Assembly (NCBI GenBank): GCA_002435955.1
Contig: DIWZ01000043.1
Location: forward strand, 1 to 20,736
Direction: 5' to 3'
Length of the DNA stretch: 20,736 nucleotides
From: Pelobacter sp. UBA6093
GTDB lineage: Bacteria; Desulfobacterota; Desulfuromonadia; Desulfuromonadales; Syntrophotaleaceae
Shown here: positions 12,278 to 19,372 of the stretch, in pieces
Layout of the letters: every line of letters starts with the position of its first letter
Position numbering within the stretch: position 1 is the stretch's first letter
Position numbers and translations under genes: made by a program
Notes under the pieces: model-generated
The model's database searches: none
Seen by the model: only the letters and a program-made list of their open reading frames with translations
Told to the model about the DNA's origin: nothing

Positions 12278-13664
12278 CCTTTTCTCCTTGCCCATAGGCC
12301 CTGGCCAGAACCTCGACCGGATGGTAAACAGGATAGGGCAGACAGTGATTGAACTGCAGCCGGCAACTCATGCAGTCAGTGACGATGGCCTGCGGATTGC
12401 GGGCGCGGATCTTTTCCATCAACGGTTTTCCCAGGTCGAGGGACTTCTGGTGGAAATGCTCTTTGTAGCCGAACACCCCGCCCATGCCGCAACAGTCGTA
12501 ATCGCTGCCGACCGGTTCGATGTCCAGTCCGGGAACCATTTTCAGCAGATCGAGGTAGGGACGCCCCATCTTTTGCTCCCGCAGGTGGCAGGGCGCAAAA
12601 TAGGCCATGTGCTCGGGCACAGGGGAAAAGTCGGTGGCAAGCCGTCCTTCTGCATGGAGGCGGGCCAGATAGACGCCGAAGTCAAAAAGCTGATCGGCAA
12701 GATGGATCCGGGCCATGGGATCGATGGAAGAGAAATATCCGTCGTCCTTCAGGCGGTCGTGATACATGGACTTTTTCAGGTGCCAGAACTGATTCTCGCC
12801 TTTTTCGGGGGCGGGAACCTTCAGTTCGTCCTCGGAGGCATCGACCGACTTCTGATAAGCGTCGGAATAATAGGCTCTTTCCTTGAGCAGTTTTTTCAGG
12901 AAGAACCCGCAGGTGGGGCAGGAATAGATAAGGTCGGCGCCGGTGCGAACCGTTTCGAGCAGTTGCTCCATGTTGGCGTTGGCCAACTGCAGGGTGCGGT
13001 TTCGGTCACCCTCCACAAGGTAGGGCATGCCGCAACACTGCTGCGGCGGAACGTACACCGTAGCTCCGTTGCACTGCAGGATCTTCACCACACTGCGTCC
13101 GATCTGCGGGAATAAATAGCCGGCGGTGCAGCCGGCGAAGTAGGCGACCTGATGATCGCCTGCCCGCTGTTGGTCGAGGCCCTTACGTGCTGCCCATTGG
13201 AAAAAATTCTGTTTCGGAAAAGAGGGCAATTGCCGCTCCGGATGGATGCGGGTCGCTTTGCGCAGCAGGGGACCAAGGACGCTGTTGGACTGCAGGGCTT
13301 TGGTCAGCTGGGGAAACGTTCCGCACAATCGGGCCATGCGCGGCACATCGTTGAGCAGGCGGGTCGCCAGAGGCATCCCCTCCTGTTCGATGTAGCGGGT
13401 TTTGGCCTCCATCACGTCCATGGGAATCTTCGGGCATGGGCACAAACCGCAGAGGGTACAGAGTTCGGCCAGGTAGCGCAGTTGCGCTTCGGTGATGGGG
13501 ACTCCCTCTTCATGCTCCTGGTCCCACAGCCGATAGAGTTCGATGAAAAAAGCGCAATCCTCTTCCATCATGGTGCGACAGGTATCGCAGTCGGCGCACA
13601 ATCTCATGACGTCGCGGAGAATTTTTTGCGCGGTCTGTTCGTTTTGATCATCCAATGGTTTCAT
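12270..13664 (-). CDS. CCG-domain (HdrD/GlpC-like) iron-sulfur oxidoreductase subunit
   Basis: 464 residues from the preferred start. The N-terminal part carries cysteine clusters suited to two 4Fe-4S centres (C23/C26/C29 and CTLCGLCPCP at 69-77). Two CCG domains follow, each with an upstream cysteine, the CCG triplet and a distal CxxC: C179, CCG 210-212, C249/C252; and C359, CCG 391-393, C431/C434. This is the layout of GlpC and HdrD proteins, which pass electrons from quinol or flavoproteins to disulfides. No partner flavoprotein or membrane anchor is encoded nearby. ATG 13664 is preferred (GGATAGG upstream, matching the family's N-terminus). The frame stays open to 13883, but that part has non-protein-like composition and hairpins. 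It overlaps the following AhpD-like gene by eight bases. Confidence 0.85.
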   Translation of the reverse strand: MKPLDDQNEQTAQKILRDVMRLCADCDTCRTMMEEDCAFFIELYRLWDQEHEEGVPITEAQLRYLAELCTLCGLCPCPKIPMDVMEAKTRYIEQEGMPLATRLLNDVPRMARLCGTFPQLTKALQSNSVLGPLLRKATRIHPERQLPSFPKQNFFQWAARKGLDQQRAGDHQVAYFAGCTAGYLFPQIGRSVVKILQCNGATVYVPPQQCCGMPYLVEGDRNRTLQLANANMEQLLETVRTGADLIYSCPTCGFFLKKLLKERAYYSDAYQKSVDASEDELKVPAPEKGENQFWHLKKSMYHDRLKDDGYFSSIDPMARIHLADQLFDFGVYLARLHAEGRLATDFSPVPEHMAYFAPCHLREQKMGRPYLDLLKMVPGLDIEPVGSDYDCCGMGGVFGYKEHFHQKSLDLGKPLMEKIRARNPQAIVTDCMSCRLQFNHCLPYPVYHPVEVLARAYGQGEKDG

Positions 13665-13900
13665 GTTTGTACCTATCCTTTCGGTCGACTTCATCCCGAC
13701 GACAGGCTTTGAGCCGCCAGAAGCATAAAGTGTCTTGCGGGGCATGGTTTTTCCCCGCCGGATGTATGCCTTCGCCCCTGAAAAACCACCAAGCCTTGTA
13801 GGACGAAATTTTTGCTTATCCATCCTATGAGTTTTTGCGAAGGCATCTTGTTTTGCCTGGGGAATTTGTTGAAAAGTAATCATCCATGAAGCTTGTTTAT
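13665..13900 (-). promoter_or_regulatory. Long structured leader of the CCG-protein operon
   Basis: About 235 bases lie between the operator and the chosen start. Two hairpins are evident: the long-range pair GCCTTCGC/GCGAAGGC (13769-13776 with 13838-13845), and a tight one in which GCGGGG pairs with CCCCGC around about ten bases (13735-13756). The stretch is open in the gene's frame, so an N-terminal extension cannot be fully excluded. It does not show the conserved bases of the c-di-GMP riboswitches I know. Confidence 0.4.
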
Positions 13901-13920
13901 ATATCCGTAAACACGGATAT
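13901..13920. promoter_or_regulatory. ArsR-type operator upstream of the CCG operon
   Basis: Perfect inverted repeat ATATCCGT-AAAC-ACGGATAT, the size and A/T-flanked form of ArsR/SmtB-family operators. It sits between the end of arsR (13934) and the leader of the next gene. A diverged copy lies at 14286-14303 in front of arsR itself, which suggests that this ArsR controls both its own gene and the operon downstream. Confidence 0.7.
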
Positions 13921-13933
13921 GAAATTTAAAAAA

Positions 13934-14272
13934 TCAGCTGTATTTCTTTTTCTGCAGAGCTTCCGGGGGTCTCTGACGATCCTTGCTGGCCTCTCTGGTA
14001 TAAGGCAGATGTTCCCCCAACATTGCCAGCAGTTGATCCGCCATTGCGCTGTGGCCCTTGGCAAGAGAGTAGTGTACCCAGGTGCCGTCAGGGCGGTCTG
14101 CAACCAGGCCGGAGTTTTTCAAAATGGCCAGGTGGCGGGAAGCCGTCGATTGAGGCAGGTCGAGGATCGCCACGATTTTGCAGACACATACCTCTCCTTC
14201 GAGAAGCAGGCTAAGGATTTGCAGCCGCGTCGGGTGAGCCAAAGCTTTGAACAGGTTTGTTGTGGTTTTCAT
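13934..14272 (-). CDS. arsR: ArsR/SmtB-family repressor with CVC metalloid motif
   Basis: 112 residues from the preferred start. Winged helix-turn-helix: the early helices contain LAHPTRLQILSLL, the sensor helix has EVCVC (C29, C31), and the recognition helix is LPQSTASRHLAILKNSGLV, followed by the wing RPDGTWVHYSL. A CxC at this point is the classic arsenite/antimonite-binding site of ArsR, where binding releases the operator. ATG 14272 is preferred because it gives the family's normal N-terminus; an ATG 12 codons earlier (14308) would overlap an operator-like repeat. It is the first gene before the CCG/AhpD/permease/thioredoxin set. A basic tail (PEALQKKKYS) ends the protein. Confidence 0.9.
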   Translation of the reverse strand: MKTTTNLFKALAHPTRLQILSLLLEGEVCVCKIVAILDLPQSTASRHLAILKNSGLVADRPDGTWVHYSLAKGHSAMADQLLAMLGEHLPYTREASKDRQRPPEALQKKKYS

Positions 14273-14285
14273 AGTTGGAAACTTA

Positions 14286-14303
14286 ATCCGTTTTTCTGGA
14301 TAT
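14286..14303. promoter_or_regulatory. Diverged ArsR operator in front of arsR
   Basis: ATCCG-TTTTTC-TGGATAT matches the perfect operator at 13901-13920 in most positions (ATCCGT...GGATAT). It lies 13-31 bases upstream of the arsR start codon, where binding would block transcription of arsR. Confidence 0.5.
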
Positions 14304-14406
14304 AACAAGGATTTTTATGCAAGGAATATTTTATGGTGGTACTCCCAAACACGGCAATTCTCCCCTGCTTATCGGAATTTCAATGCGTTGTTGAAAAATA
14401 CATCTT

Positions 14407-15279
14407 TTAAAGGCCCGGAATCAGTAACACCGGCGCCACCGAATGGCGCACGACATTGCGACTGACACTGCCCAGAAAAAACTCTCCGGTGAAGCCGCGC
14501 CCCTGTCTTCCCATGACTGCCAGTTGTACATTGCGCTCCCGGATCAGGCGGGTGATCTCCTGATAGGGGACGCCATGACAGACTTCGATGGCGACCTGTG
14601 GGGCACCTTTATCCAGGAGGGTCTGTTTCAGGTTTTCGAGACGCTTCCGATCCTGTTCGTTGAATTCTTCCAGCCGTTCTTCGAGATGGTGCTCCAGCTT
14701 GATCTTGTCCTGAACGTGAACCAGAGTGACTTTGCGCGCGCCGAAAGTCACCAGCTGTTCGACATAGGTGAAAGCGCTATTGGCCATCTCCGAGAAATCG
14801 GTGGCGAACAGGATATGTTCGCTGAAGCTGCAGCGCGCCACTGGCTCGCATGCATCTTCTTCGCCCTGCTTCTTTTCGGTAGGCACCACCAGCACCGGTT
14901 TCACGGTTCTGTTGAGGACCCCACAGGCGACCCCGCCGAGCAGTTTCTCCTCGACCAGGGAATGCCCTTGCGCCCCGATCACGATCAGGGCGTAATCTTC
15001 CTTGGCCGCGATCCGGACGATCTCCTGCTTGGGAGTTCCGACGACGGTTCTGGTCTCGACAGCAAATCCTTGTTTTTCCAGGATATCCTTTTGCTCGTAG
15101 AGCATCTCTTCGATCGTCCCGGTGTGGTACGACAAGGCTGTCGATGCCGCATCGCGAAAACTGAGGCATTGGAGCAGCAGGCATTGCTGCGCACCGTAGA
15201 TTTTCAACATGCCAAGACAACTGACCACGGCAAAGGACGCGGGGGAAAGGTCTGTTGCAACCATGAAGCGTTTGAACAT
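14407..15279 (-). CDS. Tandem-domain universal stress protein of the arsR-acr3 operon
   Basis: 290 residues with two Usp domains (MFKRFMVATDLSPASFAV ... PVLVVPTE and HILFATDFSEMANSAF ... PVLLIPGL). The C-terminal domain keeps the full ATP signature G-x2-G-x9-G-S (GRQGRGFTGEFFLGS); the N-terminal one has GAQG...GG and is probably degenerate. ATG 15279 is chosen because AAAGGAG lies seven bases upstream; the frame is open to 15318 without a good start. It follows acr3 by 35 bases on the same strand and so ends the arsR-acr3 operon. The paralogue at 9018-9881 has the same domain order and also ends an ArsR-headed set. A direct role in arsenic stress is inferred from that repeated context. Confidence 0.9.
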   Translation of the reverse strand: MFKRFMVATDLSPASFAVVSCLGMLKIYGAQQCLLLQCLSFRDAASTALSYHTGTIEEMLYEQKDILEKQGFAVETRTVVGTPKQEIVRIAAKEDYALIVIGAQGHSLVEEKLLGGVACGVLNRTVKPVLVVPTEKKQGEEDACEPVARCSFSEHILFATDFSEMANSAFTYVEQLVTFGARKVTLVHVQDKIKLEHHLEERLEEFNEQDRKRLENLKQTLLDKGAPQVAIEVCHGVPYQEITRLIRERNVQLAVMGRQGRGFTGEFFLGSVSRNVVRHSVAPVLLIPGL

Positions 15280-15314
15280 GGCGTTTCTCCTTTGAATGGA
15301 TAGTCCGTATATGG

Positions 15315-16382
15315 TCAAACCGTTTTTATGCTTTGTTTAACCGGAAACCAGGCAGTTGTCCGGTTGGCGATCTTGACCAGGAAAAGCATGACCGGAACCT
15401 CAACCAAAACACCGACAATGGTGGCCAGAACTGCAGGCGAGGAAGCGCCGAATAAGGTGATGGCAACGGCAACCGCTAGTTCGAAAAAATTCGAAGCGCC
15501 GATCATGCCCGCTGGCGCGGCGACATCATGCGGTAATCTAAGTTTTCTAGCGACCATGTAAGCAATAAAGAAAATCAAAAACGTCTGGATAATCAGAGGG
15601 ATGGCAATCAGAACGATATGCACGGGGTTCTGGAGGATAATCTCCCCCTGGAACGAGAAAATCAGCACGAGAGTCAATAATAACCCACCGATGGTGACGT
15701 TATTGAATTTGGGAATAAAGGATTTGTTGAAATATTCCTCCCCTCTATTTTTAATCACCAGGTTGCGTGTGGTGATACCGCCGGTCAGCGGAATCACCAC
15801 GAACAGAAAGACCGACAGAAACAGTGTGTTCCACGGAATCGTGATGCCGCCCACCCCCAGTAACAGCGCCACGATCGGCGTGAAGGCGACGAGAATAATC
15901 AGGTCATTGGTTGCCACCTGCACAACCGTGTAGGCGGGATTCCCCCTGGTCAAATGGCTCCAGACAAACACCATGGCCGTACAGGGTGCGGCACCCAATA
16001 GAACGGCGCCGGCCAGATAATCTCTGGCCAAATCCGGCGGGATCAGGGCTTTGAATACCACATAGAAAAAAAACGCGGCGATGCCGAACATGGTAAAGGG
16101 TTTAATCAGCCAATTGACAACCCAGGTGACATAAAGCCCCGTGGGATTTTTGCCGACATGTTTAATGCTGGCAAAATCAACCTTCATCATCATGGGATAG
16201 ATCATGAGCCAGATCAGAACTGCAATGGGGATGGAAACCTTGGCGTATTCGAATTTGGCCAACACTGCCGGGATGGCGGGGAGAAACTTGCCGATCAGCA
16301 CCCCCGCGACCATGCACAGGATGACCCACAGCGTCAGGTTCCGTTCAAAGAAACTTATGCCTGTCGTCTTGCTTTGTTTCAT
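15315..16382 (-). CDS. acr3: ACR3-family arsenite efflux permease
   Basis: 355 residues with about ten transmembrane helices, from LTLWVILCMVAGVLIGKFLP through VLVEVPVMLFLVKIANRT. It has the ACR3 hallmarks GAAPCTAMVFVWSHLTRGNPAYT, with the cysteine needed for arsenite transport, and a later GMIGASNFFELAVAVAI helix with its conserved glutamate. ACR3 exports As(OH)3 from the cytoplasm, driven by the proton gradient. ATG 16382 follows AAGGAG ten bases upstream. It lies 120 bases downstream of an ArsR gene with a CVC motif and is followed by a universal stress protein, so it is probably repressed until arsenite binds ArsR. No arsenate reductase (arsC) is seen in the window. Confidence 0.95.
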   Translation of the reverse strand: MKQSKTTGISFFERNLTLWVILCMVAGVLIGKFLPAIPAVLAKFEYAKVSIPIAVLIWLMIYPMMMKVDFASIKHVGKNPTGLYVTWVVNWLIKPFTMFGIAAFFFYVVFKALIPPDLARDYLAGAVLLGAAPCTAMVFVWSHLTRGNPAYTVVQVATNDLIILVAFTPIVALLLGVGGITIPWNTLFLSVFLFVVIPLTGGITTRNLVIKNRGEEYFNKSFIPKFNNVTIGGLLLTLVLIFSFQGEIILQNPVHIVLIAIPLIIQTFLIFFIAYMVARKLRLPHDVAAPAGMIGASNFFELAVAVAITLFGASSPAVLATIVGVLVEVPVMLFLVKIANRTTAWFPVKQSIKTV

Positions 16383-16427
16383 TTTATATATTCTCCTTAT
16401 TTCGGCAAATGGCCACTCCTGCCTTTG

Positions 16428-16509
16428 CCTTGTCAGTGGATTGCGTTTCGCCGGCAGATTGACCTTTGGTCTGCCGCCGAGAGTTCTTCTATTTTTACGG
16501 ATTTATCCA
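16428..16509 (-). other. Possible 25-codon ORF coupled to arsR stop
   Basis: The arsR stop reads GATGGATAA, and the overlapping ATG opens MDKSVKIEELSAADQRSICR and a few more codons before a stop near 16433. The same GATGGATAA overlap couples the CCG and AhpD-like genes. There is no ribosome site of its own. It may be a decayed gene start or chance; nothing else is seen in the 16383-16502 gap. Confidence 0.2.
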
Positions 16510-16874
16510 TCACCTGCTTTTCTTTTTTTTTGTTGTCGACACACATCCTCGGGCTGGCACGAAAGAATCGTTTCCAGAAGTACCTGATCCGCAACGATTT
16601 GCTGTGAATCAGACAACGATTCGAGCAACCAGATGCGCAGTGGCTGAGAGAACGGTTCGGCAAGGCGATAGTAAACCCACCTTCCATCCTTGCGGCTTTG
16701 TACAAGGCGTGCATTCTGTAGAACGCTCATGTGGCGGGACACGGTGGCAGTGGCCAGGCGCAGCATCTCGACAATCTGACACACGCAAAGCTCATCATGC
16801 CTCAACAAGGCCGCAACGACTCGCATCCGGCTTCCGTCCGCCAACGCTTTTGCAATGTTTAGTGGCGTTTCCAT
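16503..16874 (-). CDS. arsR: ArsR-family repressor of the acr3 operon
   Basis: 123 residues from the preferred start. Winged helix-turn-helix with sensor ELCVC (C30, C32), recognition helix LATATVSRHMSVLQNARLV and wing SRKDGRWVYYRL. A CxC in this helix is the arsenite-binding site of classical ArsR proteins; extra cysteines near the C-terminus (ILSCQPEDVC) could add a third ligand. ATG 16874 follows AAAGGA by six bases; an in-frame ATG at 16895 touches the operator-like repeat. The gene heads arsR-acr3-usp. It is only moderately similar to the other ArsR at 13934, so the two are distinct repressors rather than a recent duplicate. Confidence 0.9.
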   Translation of the reverse strand: METPLNIAKALADGSRMRVVAALLRHDELCVCQIVEMLRLATATVSRHMSVLQNARLVQSRKDGRWVYYRLAEPFSQPLRIWLLESLSDSQQIVADQVLLETILSCQPEDVCRQQKKRKAGDG

Positions 16875-16894
16875 TTCAAGTCCTTTGTTAGTCA

Positions 16895-16945
16895 TTTAGC
16901 AAAATAGCTAACTAAAAAGATGCATCACAGGATATTGGTTGTCAA
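16895..16945 (-). promoter_or_regulatory. Promoter and operator region of arsR-acr3
   Basis: A -35-like TTGACA on the minus strand (16940-16945) stands ahead of nested inverted repeats TTAGC-N6-GCTAA (16896-16911) and TTTAG...CTAAA (16895-16916), next to the arsR start. This is the arrangement expected for an autoregulated ArsR operon. No good -10 hexamer is evident. Confidence 0.5.
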
Positions 16946-17023
16946 GATGATTTTGAAAGCTCGCTTCGGCCCGGATAAACCGACAGCTTCCCAGGAGAGC
17001 GTATACGGGACGAATTCCATATT

Positions 17024-17048
17024 CGTTATGTTTTTGTCTTGCATAACG
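17024..17048. promoter_or_regulatory. ModE-like box upstream of the ModA gene
   Basis: CGTTATG-N11-CATAACG is a perfect 7-bp inverted repeat that resembles the E. coli ModE operator (CGTTAT...ATAACG, total 24 bases there, 25 here). ModE represses molybdate uptake genes when molybdate is plentiful. It lies about 260 bases from the ModA start; a half-site-like TTATAACG lies at 17100-17107. Confidence 0.5.
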
Positions 17049-17099
17049 TTATCTCATTTGCTATACAGCGCCACATGACTTTCGTTGTTTGGAGAGAGT

Positions 17100-17309
17100 T
17101 ATAACGAAAGGCGATTTTTTTATGAAGGGTTTTAATCGGATATGGCCGAAATCGTCAAGCAGGACCAGCCTTCAACAAAGAGATCGATCTGGCGAGTCGG
17201 GTCACCGCCGCTTCCGGCAAGCAGATGGTCCCGTCCTGGATAGTGTAGACACTTCATCCATCCATAGTTTCCGGATGGATACTAATTACAAAAAGAAGAA
17301 GGAGTGATT
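17100..17309 (+). other. Leader/relic region before the ModA gene
   Basis: Frames here look like scraps of a coding sequence: MAEIVKQDQP from 17142 and, one base shifted, FNKEIDLASRVTAASGKQMV ending in a TAG near 17247. They may be the two ends of a small decayed gene. The last 50 bases hold the hairpin CCATCC-N7-CCGGATGG (17258-17278), which matches the leader hairpin of the M24 peptidase gene. I see no convincing intact gene. Confidence 0.3.
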
Positions 17310-18128
17310 ATGAAAATTTGTCGAAATTACGTGGTCTTTGTTGCTCTGCTGATCCTCTCTATCCCGATGTCCGTATCGGCCGATTCCTTAACCCTTTACG
17401 CAGCGGGAAGCTTGAAGGCCGCCCTCGGTGAAGTGGTGGCTTCTTATGAGGAAACCTATGAGACAAAAGTGACCACAAAATTCGGTCCTAGCGGACTTTT
17501 ACGAAAGGCCATTGAAGAGGGTGAGAAAGTCGATGTTTTCGCTTCCGCGGATATGGCTCACCCCGATAAGCTTGCATCCGGCCAATGGGGCGGGCCGGTG
17601 GTGTTGTTTACGCGTAATCAGCTGTGTGGCCTGGCTCAGCCTGCTGTAAAGGTCACCACCGACAATTTTCTTAATACTCTTATAAACAAGCAAGTTCGCG
17701 TGGGCACTTCTACCCCCAAAGCAGATCCAAGCGGAGACTATGCCTGGGAACTCTTTAGAAAGGCGGATGCGATAAAGGCAGGCAGTTTCGAAACCCTTTC
17801 CGGGAAAGCGCTCCAGCTTACCGGCGGGCCGGACAGTGCCAAGGCACCCGAAGGACGTAACCCGTACGGATGGGTCATGAGTGAGAAAAAGGCCGACGTC
17901 TTCCTTACCTACTGCACCAATGCGGTATTGGCGCAAAGAGAAGTGCCAGCCCTTGAGCTCGTCAGAGTACCCAAAGAGCTTTCCGTAGGTGCCGATTACG
18001 GCCTTATCGTCAGGAAGGGGGCTTCGCCTGAGGCGTGGAAGCTGGCCATGTATATTTTGTCTCCCGCCGGCCAAAAGATTTTGGCAGATTATGGCTTTGA
18101 AGCCACAGCGATTCCTGCAGAAAAATAA
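17310..18128 (+). CDS. modA: Periplasmic molybdate/tungstate-binding protein (ModA type)
   Basis: 272 residues. A signal peptide (MKICRNYVVFVALLILSIPM, cleavage likely after VSA) precedes a two-lobed binding protein: DSLTLYAAGSLKAALGEV is the oxyanion-binding start seen in ModA, followed by FGPSGLLRKAIEEGEKVDVFASADMAH, RVGTSTPKADPSGDYAWELF and the hinge-type segment ADYGLIVRKGASP. It should bind a tetrahedral oxyanion in the periplasm and deliver it to a ModBC transporter. No modB or modC follows, so it is an orphan receptor here. ATG 17310 is chosen because AAGGAG (17299-17304) is five bases upstream; a GTG two codons earlier would overlap that site. A ModE-like box lies upstream. Confidence 0.85.
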   Translation: MKICRNYVVFVALLILSIPMSVSADSLTLYAAGSLKAALGEVVASYEETYETKVTTKFGPSGLLRKAIEEGEKVDVFASADMAHPDKLASGQWGGPVVLFTRNQLCGLAQPAVKVTTDNFLNTLINKQVRVGTSTPKADPSGDYAWELFRKADAIKAGSFETLSGKALQLTGGPDSAKAPEGRNPYGWVMSEKKADVFLTYCTNAVLAQREVPALELVRVPKELSVGADYGLIVRKGASPEAWKLAMYILSPAGQKILADYGFEATAIPAEK

Positions 18129-18181
18129 AACGCATAACAGGGGAGTCAAGGAAGAGGACGGCGTCCCTCTGCTCTACTCAA

Positions 18182-18215
18182 AAAAAGGGCTTTCCGATGA
18201 CGGAAAGTCCTTTTT
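18182..18215. terminator. Bidirectional terminator between the ModA and hemerythrin genes
   Basis: AAAAAGGGCTTTCCG (18182-18196), loop ATGA, CGGAAAGTCCTTTTT (18201-18215). T-runs follow in both directions, so it can stop transcription of both convergent genes. 18217-18327 contains nothing else I can support. Confidence 0.9.
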
Positions 18216-18327
18216 AATTTTGTATGGATTGCGACGAATCGAAGAGGACAGCAGCATAGGATGTGCTGAGGAACGAAGCGCATCGGTCAAGGTCGAAAAG
18301 GCAAATAATGCGACCTCGAATGCAAAA

Positions 18328-18912
18328 TCAAATACCTGAAACTTCAACTTCGCCGGTCCAGGCCGCAGCCTGTTGTTCGTAGTTTTCCACCATCTGCCGG
18401 TATTTTTCTTCCAGCCCGGGGGTCTTCGCTTCAGCCTTATCGTAAGCCTGCAGCATGCCGGGGCGCACCTCTTCCGGCAGCACCCGCTCGGCCAGCGGGT
18501 AGAGGATGTTGTTCTCCTTGTCGATGTGGGCGCGCAGCAGCTCGGCATATCCTTTGGCACTCTCGGCGATCACCGGCAACTGCCCCGACTCGCCGGCCAG
18601 GGCCTTCTCGGCCGCCTCTTCCAGGGTACGGACATACATCCGCCCCTGGTCGTGCTCCATGTGCATCGCTTCGATCGGCGACTGCTTTTCCGGCATGCCG
18701 TTCTTGACCAGCTCGATGAACAACACATCCTCTTCCTTGGCGTGGTGGAAGCGATCGGCGTAGTTGCGGATGAAATCGACCGCATCAAGGAAAAACTGCC
18801 AGTTGCGGAATTTCCCCTCTTCCATCTGGGCGGTGTGCTTTTCCACCAGGGTAATCATCCGCAGAATCAATTGATGCTCGTCGGTCATTACCCGGGTAAC
18901 ATTGGCCTTCAT
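18328..18912 (-). CDS. Hemerythrin-like (HHE domain) protein
   Basis: 194 residues with a four-helix hemerythrin fold. Histidine/carboxylate ligands for a di-iron site are visible in order: H13 (TDEHQLILRM), FHHAKEEDVLF near residue 56, MHMEHDQGRMY near 85, and AHIDKENNILYPLAE near 130. Proteins of this type bind O2 or NO, or repair iron-sulfur damage. The C-terminal 50 residues form a further helical tail. ATG 18912 shares one base with the stop of the upstream gene (TGATG), with AAAGGAGG ahead, so the two are translationally coupled. It is the last gene of an operon under an FNR-type promoter, which fits a role in oxygen or nitrosative stress. Confidence 0.9.
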   Translation of the reverse strand: MKANVTRVMTDEHQLILRMITLVEKHTAQMEEGKFRNWQFFLDAVDFIRNYADRFHHAKEEDVLFIELVKNGMPEKQSPIEAMHMEHDQGRMYVRTLEEAAEKALAGESGQLPVIAESAKGYAELLRAHIDKENNILYPLAERVLPEEVRPGMLQAYDKAEAKTPGLEEKYRQMVENYEQQAAAWTGEVEVSGI

Positions 18913-19370
18913 CAGCTCCTCCTTTCACCGTCGACGCCAAGCACGGCCACTTCGAGCGGTACATCCTTGCCCGACTGAGCAATCGCCTGCCGGGCCATTA
19001 TCTCCAGGCTGCGGCAGCAGGGGACTTCCATGATCGTCACGGTGACCGACTGAACATCGTTCTGACTGATCATGGCCGCCAGCTTGTCCACGTAGGGGCC
19101 GGTGTCATCGAGCTTCGGGCAGGCGTTGACCAGCACCTTCCCCTTGATGAAATCGCGGTGGAATTCGGCATAGGCGAAGGGCGCACAGTCGGCTGCGATC
19201 AGCAAGTGGGCATTCTGCAGGTAAGGGGCCGAAGGGGGCACCAGCTGGAGCTGGGTCGGCCACTGGCGCAGTTCCGAGGCCAGGCGGCCGGTCGGGGCGT
19301 TGTCAGCCGTATGGGTTTTTTCAACGGTACGAACCTGGGAACCGGGGCAACCGCAAGCAAGTTTCTCCAT
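18912..19370 (-). CDS. Small cysteine-containing iron-sulfur-type protein of the hemerythrin operon
   Basis: 152 residues from the preferred start. The N-terminus has ACGCPG (C6, C8). The core HLLIAADCAPFAYAEFHRDFIKGKVLVNACPKLDD is a conserved block I associate with small ferredoxin-like proteins found beside hemerythrin and hybrid-cluster genes, but the exact family name escapes me. A further CC pair (EVPCCRSLE) completes at least six cysteines, enough for a cluster. It should be cytoplasmic and redox-active. ATG 19370 is preferred because AGGAG lies about seven bases away; the ATG two codons earlier (19376) touches it. It is coupled to hemerythrin downstream through TGATG and starts three bases after the DUF1858 stop. 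Confidence 0.75.
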   Translation of the reverse strand: MEKLACGCPGSQVRTVEKTHTADNAPTGRLASELRQWPTQLQLVPPSAPYLQNAHLLIAADCAPFAYAEFHRDFIKGKVLVNACPKLDDTGPYVDKLAAMISQNDVQSVTVTIMEVPCCRSLEIMARQAIAQSGKDVPLEVAVLGVDGERRS

Positions 19371-19372
19371 GA

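Noticed and set aside
10418..13712. Long + strand open frames (up to 339 residues) in the 10.4-13.7 kb region
   Set aside because: They are antisense to well-supported GC-rich minus-strand genes and show low-complexity Arg/Pro/Gly/Ser composition.
13664..13883. 73-residue N-terminal extension of the CCG protein
   Set aside because: Composition is not family-like, hairpins are present, and ATG 13664 gives the normal GlpC/HdrD-type N-terminus; kept as a leader with some doubt.
13665..13900. GEMM (c-di-GMP) riboswitch in the CCG leader
   Set aside because: The conserved CACGCACAGGGCAAACC-type bases and second hairpin signature are absent.
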